Assembly: GCA_002762785.1 (NCBI GenBank)
Contig: PCXY01000005.1
Location: 314,796-378,795, forward strand
Reading direction: 5' to 3'
DNA: 64,000 bases
Origin: Candidatus Woesearchaeota archaeon CG10_big_fil_rev_8_21_14_0_10_45_16
GTDB taxonomy: Archaea > Nanobdellota > Nanobdellia > Woesearchaeales > GW2011-AR9
A program made the position numbers and the translations under genes. The stretch's first letter is position 1. Each line of letters begins with the position of its first letter. The notes under the pieces are model-generated. The model did not search any database. It saw nothing but the letters and a program-made list of their open reading frames with translations, and was not told the DNA's origin. Positions 23,339 through 32,540 of the stretch are shown here, piece by piece.

Positions 23339-25890
23339 CCTTGATCACCTGTTATCTCACAGCGTGCGCTTCTGCCGAAAGGCTTGACGCAATGTCCTTC
23401 GCCAAGTTCGAGGTCGAGGCAAGCCGAGCCTTGATTGTTGGAAGTGCAGGCTGAGTCAAACTGGCGGTTGTCGGGATTCTCTGGCAAGTTAGCAAAATTG
23501 TAACCAGGATTGTTTCTAGCAACAATCAACGTTGATACTTCTCGGTTGTTACCACAGCCAAGAGGACCAGCACACCACCAGCCTTCTTCTTTGTTAAGTG
23601 TCCATTGTGGTTGACCTGAACATTGGACCGCAACTTTTGAACAGGAAGTGGCCAAGTTAGGATCCGTCGTGATGTCAGCGCAGAATCCTGGATTGATTAA
23701 GTTTGTCTCCGCTTCTTTTTGATTGAGACAAGTATTACCCCTAACACCATCACAAGCATAGACAACAGATCTACTCTCTTCCAGATAGCCGGCTGGTTCG
23801 GAGATGTCGATGAGTTCTGGTGACTTACCACCACAACTGATATCTTCCGGAGAGGTAAAACAAGTTGTTCCTGCAGGCAGCGGCGTCCAGGTAGCGGCAT
23901 CACAGCAGGCGTGGGTTGCCAGGAAAGGGTTAATGGAGTCACCTTCTTTTATAGAATTTGGCTGATTATCGTTTTCTACTTCAACAAAATTCTGGAAAGG
24001 ATAAGGGAAGTTGTGTCCTTCAGTATTAACGTGAGGGATACAGCCGACGACTTTCAATGTTTTCTGCACGGCCGTTTCCTGTTTAGCTTCTTCACAGTAT
24101 GATGCTTCATAGTTTAACGACAGCTGTCCACCGATGGTATCGATCTGGTTGAAGATTGAAGAGTCTTGCCGTGACTGCAGTTGTTCTTTCCAGACTTCGA
24201 TCAAGGGTTTGCCTCCGATGTTGGTGTTGTATGATCCCAATGACTGCTGTTTCCAAGGATAAGCATAGACAACGTCATTAGATGTTCTGCCAAGCGTAAC
24301 TGGCTCTTCCACGAACGACTCCCGGCCGCTGTAAGATAAGGTTATGGTCGGATCGTCAAGAAGCCCTGTCTGGGAACTGGCCGGAGTCTTGACAGAAACT
24401 AGGAACGGATCTTCGGTCGATACCCAGTATTCCCTGCCTGAAAAGTATCCGCTGTAGGAGATAAGATTGCCATTTTCATCTTTGATGGTATAGCCAGTGT
24501 CGACGTTAAGATCGATATCTAAAGGACGGTCGATGAAGATGCGGACGTCCTGCTTGTCTTCTTTCTTGCCGTCGGAAGCGGTAACGATGATGTTGTAAAG
24601 TCCTGGTTCAACTGAAGGAAGGGCGTCGTTCTTAATCTCTAATTCAGGAATATCGCTTGTTGAGGGAAAAACAAAGTCTTGGATATCTCTTGACGGAAAT
24701 AATTTTTTAGTACCTTGTTCGAACGAATAAGTGATTTGGCTCTCGGGACCATCACCGATAGGTTTATCTTCGTCGGCATCATGGGCCTTGGGAGAGATGA
24801 ACAGGATGTTAAGATCGCTGTTATCCCCGGGAACTACTAAATAATCAAATTTGGCTGGACATTCCTTTCTGGAGATATAATCCAACGCAGGAGGGCGATC
24901 CTGCCGGGCAAAGCGGTAGCTGTACTCGCCGAAAGGATAGACGTCGGGAGCGGTAAATGTAAAGATCTCGTCACCAGTTTCGTCATCCTTCGCTTTTACC
25001 AGCTGGATGTTCATCTCATCATAACCCTCCATAGTAGGGAAGTCGCAGATCTGGAGGTTGTTCTCCTCACGACAGACCAGGTTGGGGTTGGCTTCCGGCG
25101 CCGCAAATGAAAACGTCGGCTGTTCTAGGTTGCCTTGTGAATAATCATAATCAACGTAGCGGGAATCCCAGATGATCGGATTCAGGACAGCTGCCCGCAT
25201 GAACCGGGGGAAATCTGTCTCGTAGAAAAATTCAAAGTTGGTCAGCTGAAAATAATTCTCGCCAGAAAGGCTGAACTCCAAAGGGAAATCGGCTTTGATG
25301 TCCAGACCGTTGAAATCCATGGAAACGTCAACCTCGATCTGTTCCGTGAGCAGTTCGGCCTCTTCAGAGATCTCTTCTTCGGTAAACTTGGAGACGCACT
25401 CCAGCACTTCACGAGAGACGTATCTCTGCAGGTTCGCCTGGATGTTCCGCAAAGTCAGATACGCGGTGCCGAAGGAAGCTTCCTGGGGATATCGATACTG
25501 ACAGAAAGCTGGTGGATCGTCTGCTGTCTGGCAGGGAAATGCTTCAGGATATTCGGAACTAGAAGACTGCCGGATAGCATAGAAGGTGGGAACATTTTGA
25601 TAGGTTATCCCATTCTCGTTTTCGGTAAAAGCATCACGACCACCTTGGTCCTCCCATAATGTTCCCTGCTGGCCAAGAGTCTTGAGACCTTCTTCCAGAG
25701 GGTCGTTGAGACAGTCTTGGATAAAGATGCGCGCCGCTTCTTTAGTCACAAGACCGCCGAACAGCTCTTCCTGCTGCGAGAGAAGCTGCTGTTTCTTAAG
25801 GCTGCTGCTGAACTGGATAAAGATGATAGCGATAAATAACAAGATGATCCCCAGGATGATAAATATGGTGACTTGTCCTCTTTTTTTCAT
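23335..25890 (-). CDS. large pilin-like surface protein (851 residues)
   Basis: MKKRGQVTIFIILGIILLFI is a clear class III-type N-terminus (K-R-G then Q). The helix is followed by an exposed region of about 820 residues. A cadherin/PKD-like beta domain lies at about 365-470 (GLYNIIVTASDGKKEDKQDV), and a Cys-rich C-terminal third has more than 20 cysteines (ACCDAATWTPLPAGTTC, WWCAGPLGCGNN, CEITGDQG). A pilin anchor on such a large head suggests a tip adhesin. A TATA-like TTTAAAAAG (about 25914-25923) gives leaderless spacing. It is coupled to the 309-residue gene. Confidence 0.8.
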   Translation of the reverse strand: MKKRGQVTIFIILGIILLFIAIIFIQFSSSLKKQQLLSQQEELFGGLVTKEAARIFIQDCLNDPLEEGLKTLGQQGTLWEDQGGRDAFTENENGITYQNVPTFYAIRQSSSSEYPEAFPCQTADDPPAFCQYRYPQEASFGTAYLTLRNIQANLQRYVSREVLECVSKFTEEEISEEAELLTEQIEVDVSMDFNGLDIKADFPLEFSLSGENYFQLTNFEFFYETDFPRFMRAAVLNPIIWDSRYVDYDYSQGNLEQPTFSFAAPEANPNLVCREENNLQICDFPTMEGYDEMNIQLVKAKDDETGDEIFTFTAPDVYPFGEYSYRFARQDRPPALDYISRKECPAKFDYLVVPGDNSDLNILFISPKAHDADEDKPIGDGPESQITYSFEQGTKKLFPSRDIQDFVFPSTSDIPELEIKNDALPSVEPGLYNIIVTASDGKKEDKQDVRIFIDRPLDIDLNVDTGYTIKDENGNLISYSGYFSGREYWVSTEDPFLVSVKTPASSQTGLLDDPTITLSYSGRESFVEEPVTLGRTSNDVVYAYPWKQQSLGSYNTNIGGKPLIEVWKEQLQSRQDSSIFNQIDTIGGQLSLNYEASYCEEAKQETAVQKTLKVVGCIPHVNTEGHNFPYPFQNFVEVENDNQPNSIKEGDSINPFLATHACCDAATWTPLPAGTTCFTSPEDISCGGKSPELIDISEPAGYLEESRSVVYACDGVRGNTCLNQKEAETNLINPGFCADITTDPNLATSCSKVAVQCSGQPQWTLNKEEGWWCAGPLGCGNNREVSTLIVARNNPGYNFANLPENPDNRQFDSACTSNNQGSACLDLELGEGHCVKPFGRSARCEITGDQG

Positions 25891-25947
25891 CTGACAGTCG
25901 TAGATTTTGTAACTTTTTAAATCTGATGGAAAGAGAAAGAAGAATAC

Positions 25948-28900
25948 CTACTCGATGCTCGGCCGTAATCTTGCTGTCAGCTGCGGCCAGAGGAAATTGG
26001 TTCCAGAAGTGGCCTCGATACGCTGGAGGTTCTCGTCCTCGGTGCAGGCAAAAGTATCAGGAGAGACAAAACCGCCTTCCTGCGCGATATTCTGTGATAA
26101 TCCTGTCGGCGTGACCAATCTTCCCGGCTTAAGATATTCGCAGACCGGTGTGTCGAAGTTCTCATATTCGGCTATCAAGGTCTGTTTTTCTCCCTGTATC
26201 TCTCGCACCGCCCTGACGCCAAGGTCTTGATCTTTCAGCACATAGACGTCGCGAAGGTTCTGGGACTCGGAGATGAAATTGCTGTTGTCTTCCGTATCGA
26301 GAACGTTCTCAGCGCCGAAGAGGCTGCTGAAAAAACCGCCGATGACATCAGCCACCCGGCCGAAGAAACCGCGTTCAAAGTTCTCTTTAGCGTAGATGAT
26401 CGAATTAAGATCTTTGGAATACCACAGGAACTCATCGCGATTGCCGATGTCACACTGCACGAAATCTCCCCCTTCCTGACAGTTGACCTGTTCTGGAGGG
26501 ATGTTTAAAGCCTGAGTAAATGAATTAGGATCGTTGATATCGATGTTCAGAGAGGTGGCCATCAGGGTCTTGAAATCGTTCCCATCTTTATATTGGAGAA
26601 GGCAGACGTTGTTGATGCAGGTGTTGTCTTCTGGAGGGACTAAAGGGTCATCTCCTGAGAACTGCTCGCCGCCAAAACAAGTCTGGATATTCTGCAGTCC
26701 TTCCTGTAACGGTTCGCTTTGGTCAACAGTAGGCGCCGCAGAGATCCCGCCGCCGATAAACTGTTCACTGTTATCAAGCTCGTTCAGAACATCCCGATAA
26801 TTGCCGCAGAGGAGTCGGTAGTCCCTATCGCCAGCGATCTCTAACAATGAGCCGGCCAGGAACTTGGTCCTGGAAGACCATTCGCCGTTCTCGCAAAGGT
26901 GGTCGAAGACATATTCGTTGTCATCGACGCAGTTAGGAACATCGCCGGTGTAGATGGTTTGGGCTGTGCCTTCTGCCGTTCCGTCTCCAGAGACCAGGCA
27001 TTGTTCTTTAGCTGAGCAGAAACCCCACTCATCATGATCCCAGTTCCAGCGGACCGGAAGAGCCTTCCAGTCACCTTGGACGCAGCGGTAGATACGCCCT
27101 TCGTCCACGACTTCGCCGATATTGGTAGCTTCGCTCATCGGTTCAGAACAGGCAAAGCCGTTCCAACAATAATTGGTAGGACAGCAGGCTAATGGCTGCC
27201 GGGCATCGTTGTTCTCCAGCTGATCTTCATAATCTCTTTCTCGGAAATTTTCAGCCGATGGGAATCCGGCTTCCACGATCTGCAGATAAGGTTTGCTGAT
27301 GTCACAAGGCCCATTGAAAGTTAATTGTAAGACCGAAGCATCGCCAGTGTTGAACTCTAACTCTTGGACTTCTCTTGATTGCATACCACCTAACAATACA
27401 AAAATCGGACGGCAGCTTCCTTCAGCAGAGAAATGGAGGTCAAAATTATCCACGGCAATACGCTCGGAACGAAGGGTGTCGCCTTCGTTGAGATGTAATA
27501 AATTATCAGCAAAGTTTTGTCTAACATCACTCAGAACTTGGCCGTTGGAAATCAATTCCCAATAAGGCATATCTCCTCCTGGCCTATTGAATAAAGCGTT
27601 TGATAAAAGGTTTCTTCCGGGGAAGATGGAGGTAAGATTGTCTCGTTCTAGATCTATCTCATTGACATTTAGGTCTCTCACGCCGAGATAGAGTTCAGTA
27701 AGGTCTTCAGGAATATCTCCTTCCGGCGCGACGGAACCGATCTTTGTCAAAGCTTCGCTGACCCAGGAGTTGACGATGGTCTTGCCGTCTTGCCGTACTG
27801 AAGGGCTGCAGAAAAGACTGCCGTAGACAGAACAAGAGTTAGTGTTGCTGAACCAAGTTCCGGCGCCGGCACCGACAAAGGCAGGGGCTTTACAGCCGCG
27901 GAAGCCGCGTTCGTTTTCAGTATCTGCTAAAAGCACCTGTTGGGATACGGCTGTCGCCAGGACGTTTCCTGGTCCCTCAAAAGGTCCGGCGCTGATAGGT
28001 TGACGTCCGGCTTCGTTGACAAACCACAATTCATATAGTTCAGGATGAGGATTGCTGATAACATACGGCCCTTCTCCTGGCAGCGGGAACAGGCATTCTG
28101 TTTCTGCGCAGGTGTAGGAGAAAGTCCCTGGTAATCGCGAAGCTTCCGGCATGCTGACCCTGATCGCTTCAGGACGGACTCTAAGTCTTACTTCTATGGG
28201 ATCGTAATTTTCTTTCAGGCCGAGTTCCCGTTGTGTTTTGGTGACAGTCGGCGGTTGACCTCTATCAACAAAAAATTCGCCTCCGGTTCTTGGATTGTAA
28301 AAATAGAAATCAAAGCCTTGCTCTAGAAAGACATTAGAAAATTCTTCAGTAGAACCCCCTTTGGGTCTTATGTCTCCCAGCCATAACTTGTGTTCGCGGT
28401 CTGGGTCAAGCGCAAAACGATGTGAGCCCATGAACTGCCCCTCCCTGCCATAGACGGAGTTATCGATGGTAAGATCATATTGTGATCGATTAGTTTGTTT
28501 TGTTCTCTCAAGAAAATAAGTCAGCGTGTACCCAATCTTATCACTTTCGGGATATTCGATGTCGATCGTTGCCGGTCTTTCCTGATAGGTCACTTCAAAC
28601 TCCACATCAGCTACCGTCTGCCCGGCCTGTACCACCTGCGAGTTCCAGCAGCCTTGTCCGTTGACAGATGAGCCGGCATAATACTCGTTGTCGGCATTGC
28701 CGCAACAGAGAGCGCTATCCTGGCTGGTCTCTTCGAACCAGGCAGTTTCGCCGAAATGGGCAATGCATAGATCTTTTCCTTGAGGAACATCATAATCGGT
28801 TATCCAGGCTCCTTTCTGCGCATCTAATTTTCCTGAACATAATACAGTCGGGTTTTCTTTATTGTTGAGATAGACGTTGCTGACACTGATCTTATTTTCA

Positions 28901-30702
28901 GAAGGGCTGCTGGTAAGCTTGACCGCTTCGACGTTTCTTAAGTTTTCTGGGATGGGCACGACTGCATGCATCGCGGAGGTCGGTGAGAACAGCTGGTTCT
29001 TGACATCTGAAAGGATGCTGCGGGAATAGATCACTTGGTTGTTGAAGCCGATGATCTCTAAGGTCAAGACGGCTGGTGCTTCTGGTGTGATATATTTTTC
29101 TGCCGGTGCTGCAGCCGCTTCTCCTTCTGCAGGTGGTTGTTCAGAAGGTTGTTCATCTGAAACATAGCCGAAGAAGATGTCCATCTGGTTGTAGCCGGAG
29201 AAATCAAAATATTCTGATTCAGGGATGATGTTAAGGACGTCATGTGAACCGGTAATCGGTGACAAAGCATACAATCCGTCCCCGGCTTTCCTGACTTTGT
29301 TTGGCAATGAGGATCCTTCCTGAGAGACAGTCTCGGTGTCGGCGCGGCATTCAGCCCAGCTCCATCGCTGGCCTTGCTGGTAGCAGTAAAATGATGTCGC
29401 TTTTTCTACATCGGTAACTCGCGGCGAGATCTCGGAACTGATGCCCAGCGTCCCTTCCGCTTCTGCTGAACAGATGTGCCAATTGACGCTGTCTGAGACG
29501 ACGTCTCTATTGTCTACTGAAATAATCTGGAGATCTGTGTTGCCGGCATCTATCCACTGCCAATGGCCAGTGGCAGTTGTCTGAGGATCTTCTGAAGACG
29601 GCTCGCTTTCTCCAGGGAGCGTCTCTTCGACAAGATCGGTATCAAGACAGACTTGCTGCAGTGGACTTCCTCTCGCAGTAGTTATGTCCAACAGGTCGCC
29701 GGGATTGTTGCCGCAGCAGTTGTTGCCGTTTTCCGCATCTTCCAACCAGTCATTGCCGCTGCCGATACAAGCTGCCCTGTCCTGCTCGCAGTTATCGACG
29801 TCTTCGCAAGTCAGCTCTCTTTGTTCCCAGATGTAACCAGTATCATCTTGGCTGCAGACCCAAGGCTGCACGGACTCTTGCTCAGCATCGGCTGATTCGA
29901 CAATGAACGATTTTCCAAGCGAATCGGCGTCACAAACATACCAGCGGAATTCGTCCTCTCTTTTTAAGCAGACAAAAGTTTGGTCAACCGGAGCCTGAAA
30001 AAGATGGTTATTAAAAGCGCAAATTGAGTGTTCATTATCAATGTAATTTTTTTCGGCTTCACCAGAGACGAGCATTGATTGCAGCTTGTTGCTGCCGAAA
30101 ACTCGCCCAAACGTATTTTCAGGGGGGACTTCTTCGCCAAAAAGGCTCTTTCCGGTTATGCCGGCCACAGTAGGATCGTTTCTGATGACGGTTCCTTCTG
30201 GGATAAAGAAACCGGCACAGTCGTTGGGGGTTGGCGCATCGTTTGATTTTCCGTCTTCTTCCTCACTTAAGAAATAACAGCCGGCTGTATTGGTCAGCGG
30301 AAGATCATCCCAAACACATTGGTACCTGTCGTTGATCTCTTCTCCCACTGCGGGGATGCGATTAAAGGTATTGCCAAGAGGATTATTATAGCTAAAAAAA
30401 GGAAAGGCCACACCCAACTTAACGCCTATCTTTTTAGTTTTCAGCACGTTAAAATTGATCACGTCATCGACATCACAGCTAGTGTCGTCGTCATTGCCCC
30501 AGACACCTAAAGCATAGGTAAAAGAAGTTCCGGCATCATCAAAGAAAATCTCATCGAAACTATCATCGTTGCCATCGGAATCATAAAAAGTAGAATCATA
30601 TTCTGTGGGAGCGCCATCCTCATATTCTAACTTTGCAAATACCAACGCACTCAAAACTAGCAAAAGAACTACAGCTATCAACATCCCTCTTTTTTTGTTC
30701 AT
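25948..30702 (-). CDS. giant exported Cys-rich protein (1584 residues)
   Basis: MNKKRGMLIAVVLLLVLSAL is a signal or class III-like leader ending near FAKLEYED. The mature part is acidic and rich in Cys, Trp and Asn. It contains repeated small Cys modules (CCGNNPGDLL, LCCGNADNEYYAG, ACCPTNYCWNGFAC) and beta-sandwich-like stretches. There is no C-terminal membrane helix, so it is either anchored by its N-terminus or released. No known domain is recognised with confidence. A TATA box (CTTTATAAAA, about 30730-30739) lies about 28 bases upstream. It is the first gene of the surface locus and precedes the 851-residue gene by 57 bases. Confidence 0.78.
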   Translation of the reverse strand: MNKKRGMLIAVVLLLVLSALVFAKLEYEDGAPTEYDSTFYDSDGNDDSFDEIFFDDAGTSFTYALGVWGNDDDTSCDVDDVINFNVLKTKKIGVKLGVAFPFFSYNNPLGNTFNRIPAVGEEINDRYQCVWDDLPLTNTAGCYFLSEEEDGKSNDAPTPNDCAGFFIPEGTVIRNDPTVAGITGKSLFGEEVPPENTFGRVFGSNKLQSMLVSGEAEKNYIDNEHSICAFNNHLFQAPVDQTFVCLKREDEFRWYVCDADSLGKSFIVESADAEQESVQPWVCSQDDTGYIWEQRELTCEDVDNCEQDRAACIGSGNDWLEDAENGNNCCGNNPGDLLDITTARGSPLQQVCLDTDLVEETLPGESEPSSEDPQTTATGHWQWIDAGNTDLQIISVDNRDVVSDSVNWHICSAEAEGTLGISSEISPRVTDVEKATSFYCYQQGQRWSWAECRADTETVSQEGSSLPNKVRKAGDGLYALSPITGSHDVLNIIPESEYFDFSGYNQMDIFFGYVSDEQPSEQPPAEGEAAAAPAEKYITPEAPAVLTLEIIGFNNQVIYSRSILSDVKNQLFSPTSAMHAVVPIPENLRNVEAVKLTSSPSENKISVSNVYLNNKENPTVLCSGKLDAQKGAWITDYDVPQGKDLCIAHFGETAWFEETSQDSALCCGNADNEYYAGSSVNGQGCWNSQVVQAGQTVADVEFEVTYQERPATIDIEYPESDKIGYTLTYFLERTKQTNRSQYDLTIDNSVYGREGQFMGSHRFALDPDREHKLWLGDIRPKGGSTEEFSNVFLEQGFDFYFYNPRTGGEFFVDRGQPPTVTKTQRELGLKENYDPIEVRLRVRPEAIRVSMPEASRLPGTFSYTCAETECLFPLPGEGPYVISNPHPELYELWFVNEAGRQPISAGPFEGPGNVLATAVSQQVLLADTENERGFRGCKAPAFVGAGAGTWFSNTNSCSVYGSLFCSPSVRQDGKTIVNSWVSEALTKIGSVAPEGDIPEDLTELYLGVRDLNVNEIDLERDNLTSIFPGRNLLSNALFNRPGGDMPYWELISNGQVLSDVRQNFADNLLHLNEGDTLRSERIAVDNFDLHFSAEGSCRPIFVLLGGMQSREVQELEFNTGDASVLQLTFNGPCDISKPYLQIVEAGFPSAENFRERDYEDQLENNDARQPLACCPTNYCWNGFACSEPMSEATNIGEVVDEGRIYRCVQGDWKALPVRWNWDHDEWGFCSAKEQCLVSGDGTAEGTAQTIYTGDVPNCVDDNEYVFDHLCENGEWSSRTKFLAGSLLEIAGDRDYRLLCGNYRDVLNELDNSEQFIGGGISAAPTVDQSEPLQEGLQNIQTCFGGEQFSGDDPLVPPEDNTCINNVCLLQYKDGNDFKTLMATSLNIDINDPNSFTQALNIPPEQVNCQEGGDFVQCDIGNRDEFLWYSKDLNSIIYAKENFERGFFGRVADVIGGFFSSLFGAENVLDTEDNSNFISESQNLRDVYVLKDQDLGVRAVREIQGEKQTLIAEYENFDTPVCEYLKPGRLVTPTGLSQNIAQEGGFVSPDTFACTEDENLQRIEATSGTNFLWPQLTARLRPSIE

Positions 30703-30761
30703 ATGATCAGAGGAAATAGAATCATTCTTTCTTTATAAAATTACCGACTGGAAAAAAAGGC

Positions 30762-31307
30762 TTACCTGCCGCTTTCCAGTTTGACGCCGCCCAGAACCCG
30801 CCAAAAAGCAGCTAAATCTTGCGTTGAGCGCAATCTTTCTTTGGAATCGGCAAATGTAGAAAAGAGCATCTTGACTTTATATTTCTGGCATAACTTGATA
30901 TTCTGCATCATCCGGCCCAGTAATCGACCTTTCTTATCGGAATCCTGGATCTCGGCAAAGGAAAAAGCGATCGTTTTGCCCTTCTCGGCAGCAATCCTGC
31001 AGGTAACTTGGTCTAGAGCACCGCGTAAGTAATGAAAACTATCTTTAGGATTGATCATCTCTTGACCAAAGATGATATCCACCCTAGAGTGTTCTAAAGC
31101 AAACCGAAGTAATTCTTCAGTAGCTGGTCGAAAAACCACTAACAGATTTTTTCTCTTAGCCTCATTGGTCTTCTTGAGCAGTTCTTTAGTAGTAACTGCT
31201 TCAACCACTGCGAAATCAGAATTGCTGAACAGGGTTTCAGTAAAACCAAGTTCGCCAGATAACTTTTCCGTATCTGGGTCTTTTTTCATCAGCAAGAGGT
31301 TCATCAT
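30762..31307 (-). CDS. rnp3: ribonuclease P protein component 3 (Rpp30)
   Basis: This 181-residue protein matches the TIM-barrel subunit Rpp30, which with Pop5 stabilises the catalytic RNA of RNase P for 5' processing of tRNA precursors. Recognisable parts are VVFRPATEELLRFALEHSRVD (about 58-78), IIFGQEMINPKDSFHYLRGALDQV (79-102), IAFSFAEIQDSDKKGRLLGRMM (112-133) and the end STQDLAAFWRVLGG. The length is slightly short but complete. A TATA box (ATTTATAAAA, about 31330-31339) before ATG 31307 indicates a leaderless gene, divergent from the sulfur-carrier operon. No RNase P RNA gene was recognised in the window. Confidence 0.85.
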   Translation of the reverse strand: MMNLLLMKKDPDTEKLSGELGFTETLFSNSDFAVVEAVTTKELLKKTNEAKRKNLLVVFRPATEELLRFALEHSRVDIIFGQEMINPKDSFHYLRGALDQVTCRIAAEKGKTIAFSFAEIQDSDKKGRLLGRMMQNIKLCQKYKVKMLFSTFADSKERLRSTQDLAAFWRVLGGVKLESGR

Positions 31308-31402
31308 AAGCGATTAAAATAGTAAAAACTTTTATAAATATACCCCCTAAAAAAGACCTATTCAAACAGTTGCCTCATTTGGAGACGGTTGGGAGAAAAA
31401 CT

Positions 31403-31606
31403 ATGAACATAACAGTACACTTCGAAAAAGAACAAACCACCAAGGATATCCTTCTTACAGGGACTTCTGTAAATGATCTTCTTGAACAGCTGAAGATAAA
31501 TCCAGAAACCGTATTGGTAGTCAGGAACAAAGAAGTGATCACTGAAGATGAAATTCTCTCCGAAAACGACAACCTCCAGATCCTGAGCGTCATTTCCGGA
31601 GGCTAA
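31403..31606 (+). CDS. ubiquitin-like sulfur carrier protein (ThiS/MoaD/SAMP type)
   Basis: A 67-residue beta-grasp protein (MNITVHFEKEQTTKDILLTG) ends in LQILSVISGG. The C-terminal Gly-Gly is the site where an E1-like enzyme adenylates the protein so that it can carry sulfur as a thiocarboxylate. The ATG at 31403 is used; the upstream TTG frame adds a poor tail. It is the first gene of a three-gene operon with the thiolase and the E1-like activator. The likely role is to donate sulfur for tRNA 2-thiouridine. Conjugation to proteins, as with haloarchaeal SAMPs, is also possible. Confidence 0.85.
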   Translation: MNITVHFEKEQTTKDILLTGTSVNDLLEQLKINPETVLVVRNKEVITEDEILSENDNLQILSVISGG

Positions 31607-31607
31607 G

Positions 31608-32540
31608 ATGCGGTGTCTCAAGTGTCAAAATAGCGCAGTCATCACCCTTCAGCATGGGGCTCTTTGCCGGAACCATTTTCTAAGCTACTTTGAAGAGAAG
31701 GTTTTCAAGACCATCCAGAAGTACCAGATGATCAGCCGGGACGACCGCATCTGCATCGCCACCTCCGGCGGCAAGGATTCCCTCACTGTCCTATACTTGA
31801 CCAGAAAATATCTGGAGAAAAATAACATACCCAAAGAAACCCTGCTGGCTTTAGCTATTGATGAAGGGATCGATAATTATCGGCAGACAACCTTAGAAGA
31901 TCTGAAGAAGTTCTGCCAGGAGCATGATGTACCGCTGCAGATCGTCAGCAACAAAGAAGAGTTTGGCCACACTTTAGATGAAGCGTATCCGATCGTCAAC
32001 AAAGATTCCAACAAGAAGCCGTGCAATATCTGCGGGGTCTGGCGGCGTTATCTGTTGAACAAGCATGCGCGGAAACATGGAGCGACGAAAGTGGTGACTG
32101 GCCACAACCTGGATGACGAAGCGCAGGCCGTCATCATGAATATTTTCAAGGCCAATACTAAACTATCGGCAAATCTCGGCCCGGTTTCCGGTGTTAAAGA
32201 ACACGACCTGTTCGTGCAAAGGGTCAAGCCGTTATATTTCTGTAGTGAGAAAGAGACGAGGCTGTATACTGTGCTGATGGAGTTCCAGGTTGATTTCACC
32301 GAATGTCCGTATGCTTCGGAAGGATTCAGGGCGCACGTCAGGGACATGCTCAACGACTTCGAACATAAGTACAAAGGGACGAAACAAGGTATCATCAACT
32401 CTTTCCTGGCTATATTGCCGCTGCTCAAGGAACAGGCTCAGGAATATGGAGAGATCAAGCGCTGCGTAAAGTGTGAAGAACCGGCTAACAATGAGATCTG
32501 CAATGCCTGCAAGATCAAGGAGGCTCTGCAGCATGGATAG
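31608..32540 (+). CDS. ncsA: tRNA 2-thiolation enzyme, NcsA/TtuA family
   Basis: This 310-residue PP-loop ATPase adenylates a tRNA uridine and replaces its oxygen with sulfur. Motifs are an N-terminal zinc finger with CLKCQ (3-7), the PP-loop SGGKDS (53-58), GHNLDDEAQ (165-173) and a C-terminal zinc finger CVKCEEPANNEICNACK (286-302). The three cysteines that hold the iron-sulfur cluster in TtuA are present: C139 and C142 (PCNICG) and C233 (DFTECPY). It starts one base after the sulfur-carrier stop and overlaps the E1-like gene by eight bases. Family members modify U34 or U54; this one cannot be assigned from sequence alone. Confidence 0.92.
   Translation: MRCLKCQNSAVITLQHGALCRNHFLSYFEEKVFKTIQKYQMISRDDRICIATSGGKDSLTVLYLTRKYLEKNNIPKETLLALAIDEGIDNYRQTTLEDLKKFCQEHDVPLQIVSNKEEFGHTLDEAYPIVNKDSNKKPCNICGVWRRYLLNKHARKHGATKVVTGHNLDDEAQAVIMNIFKANTKLSANLGPVSGVKEHDLFVQRVKPLYFCSEKETRLYTVLMEFQVDFTECPYASEGFRAHVRDMLNDFEHKYKGTKQGIINSFLAILPLLKEQAQEYGEIKRCVKCEEPANNEICNACKIKEALQHG

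Noticed and set aside
30747-30780. ACTGGAAA ... TTTCCAGT inverted repeat, similar to the one at 52921
   Set aside because: It overlaps the end of the Rpp30 coding region and is followed on the minus strand by a T run, so a terminator or coincidence is more likely than an operator.
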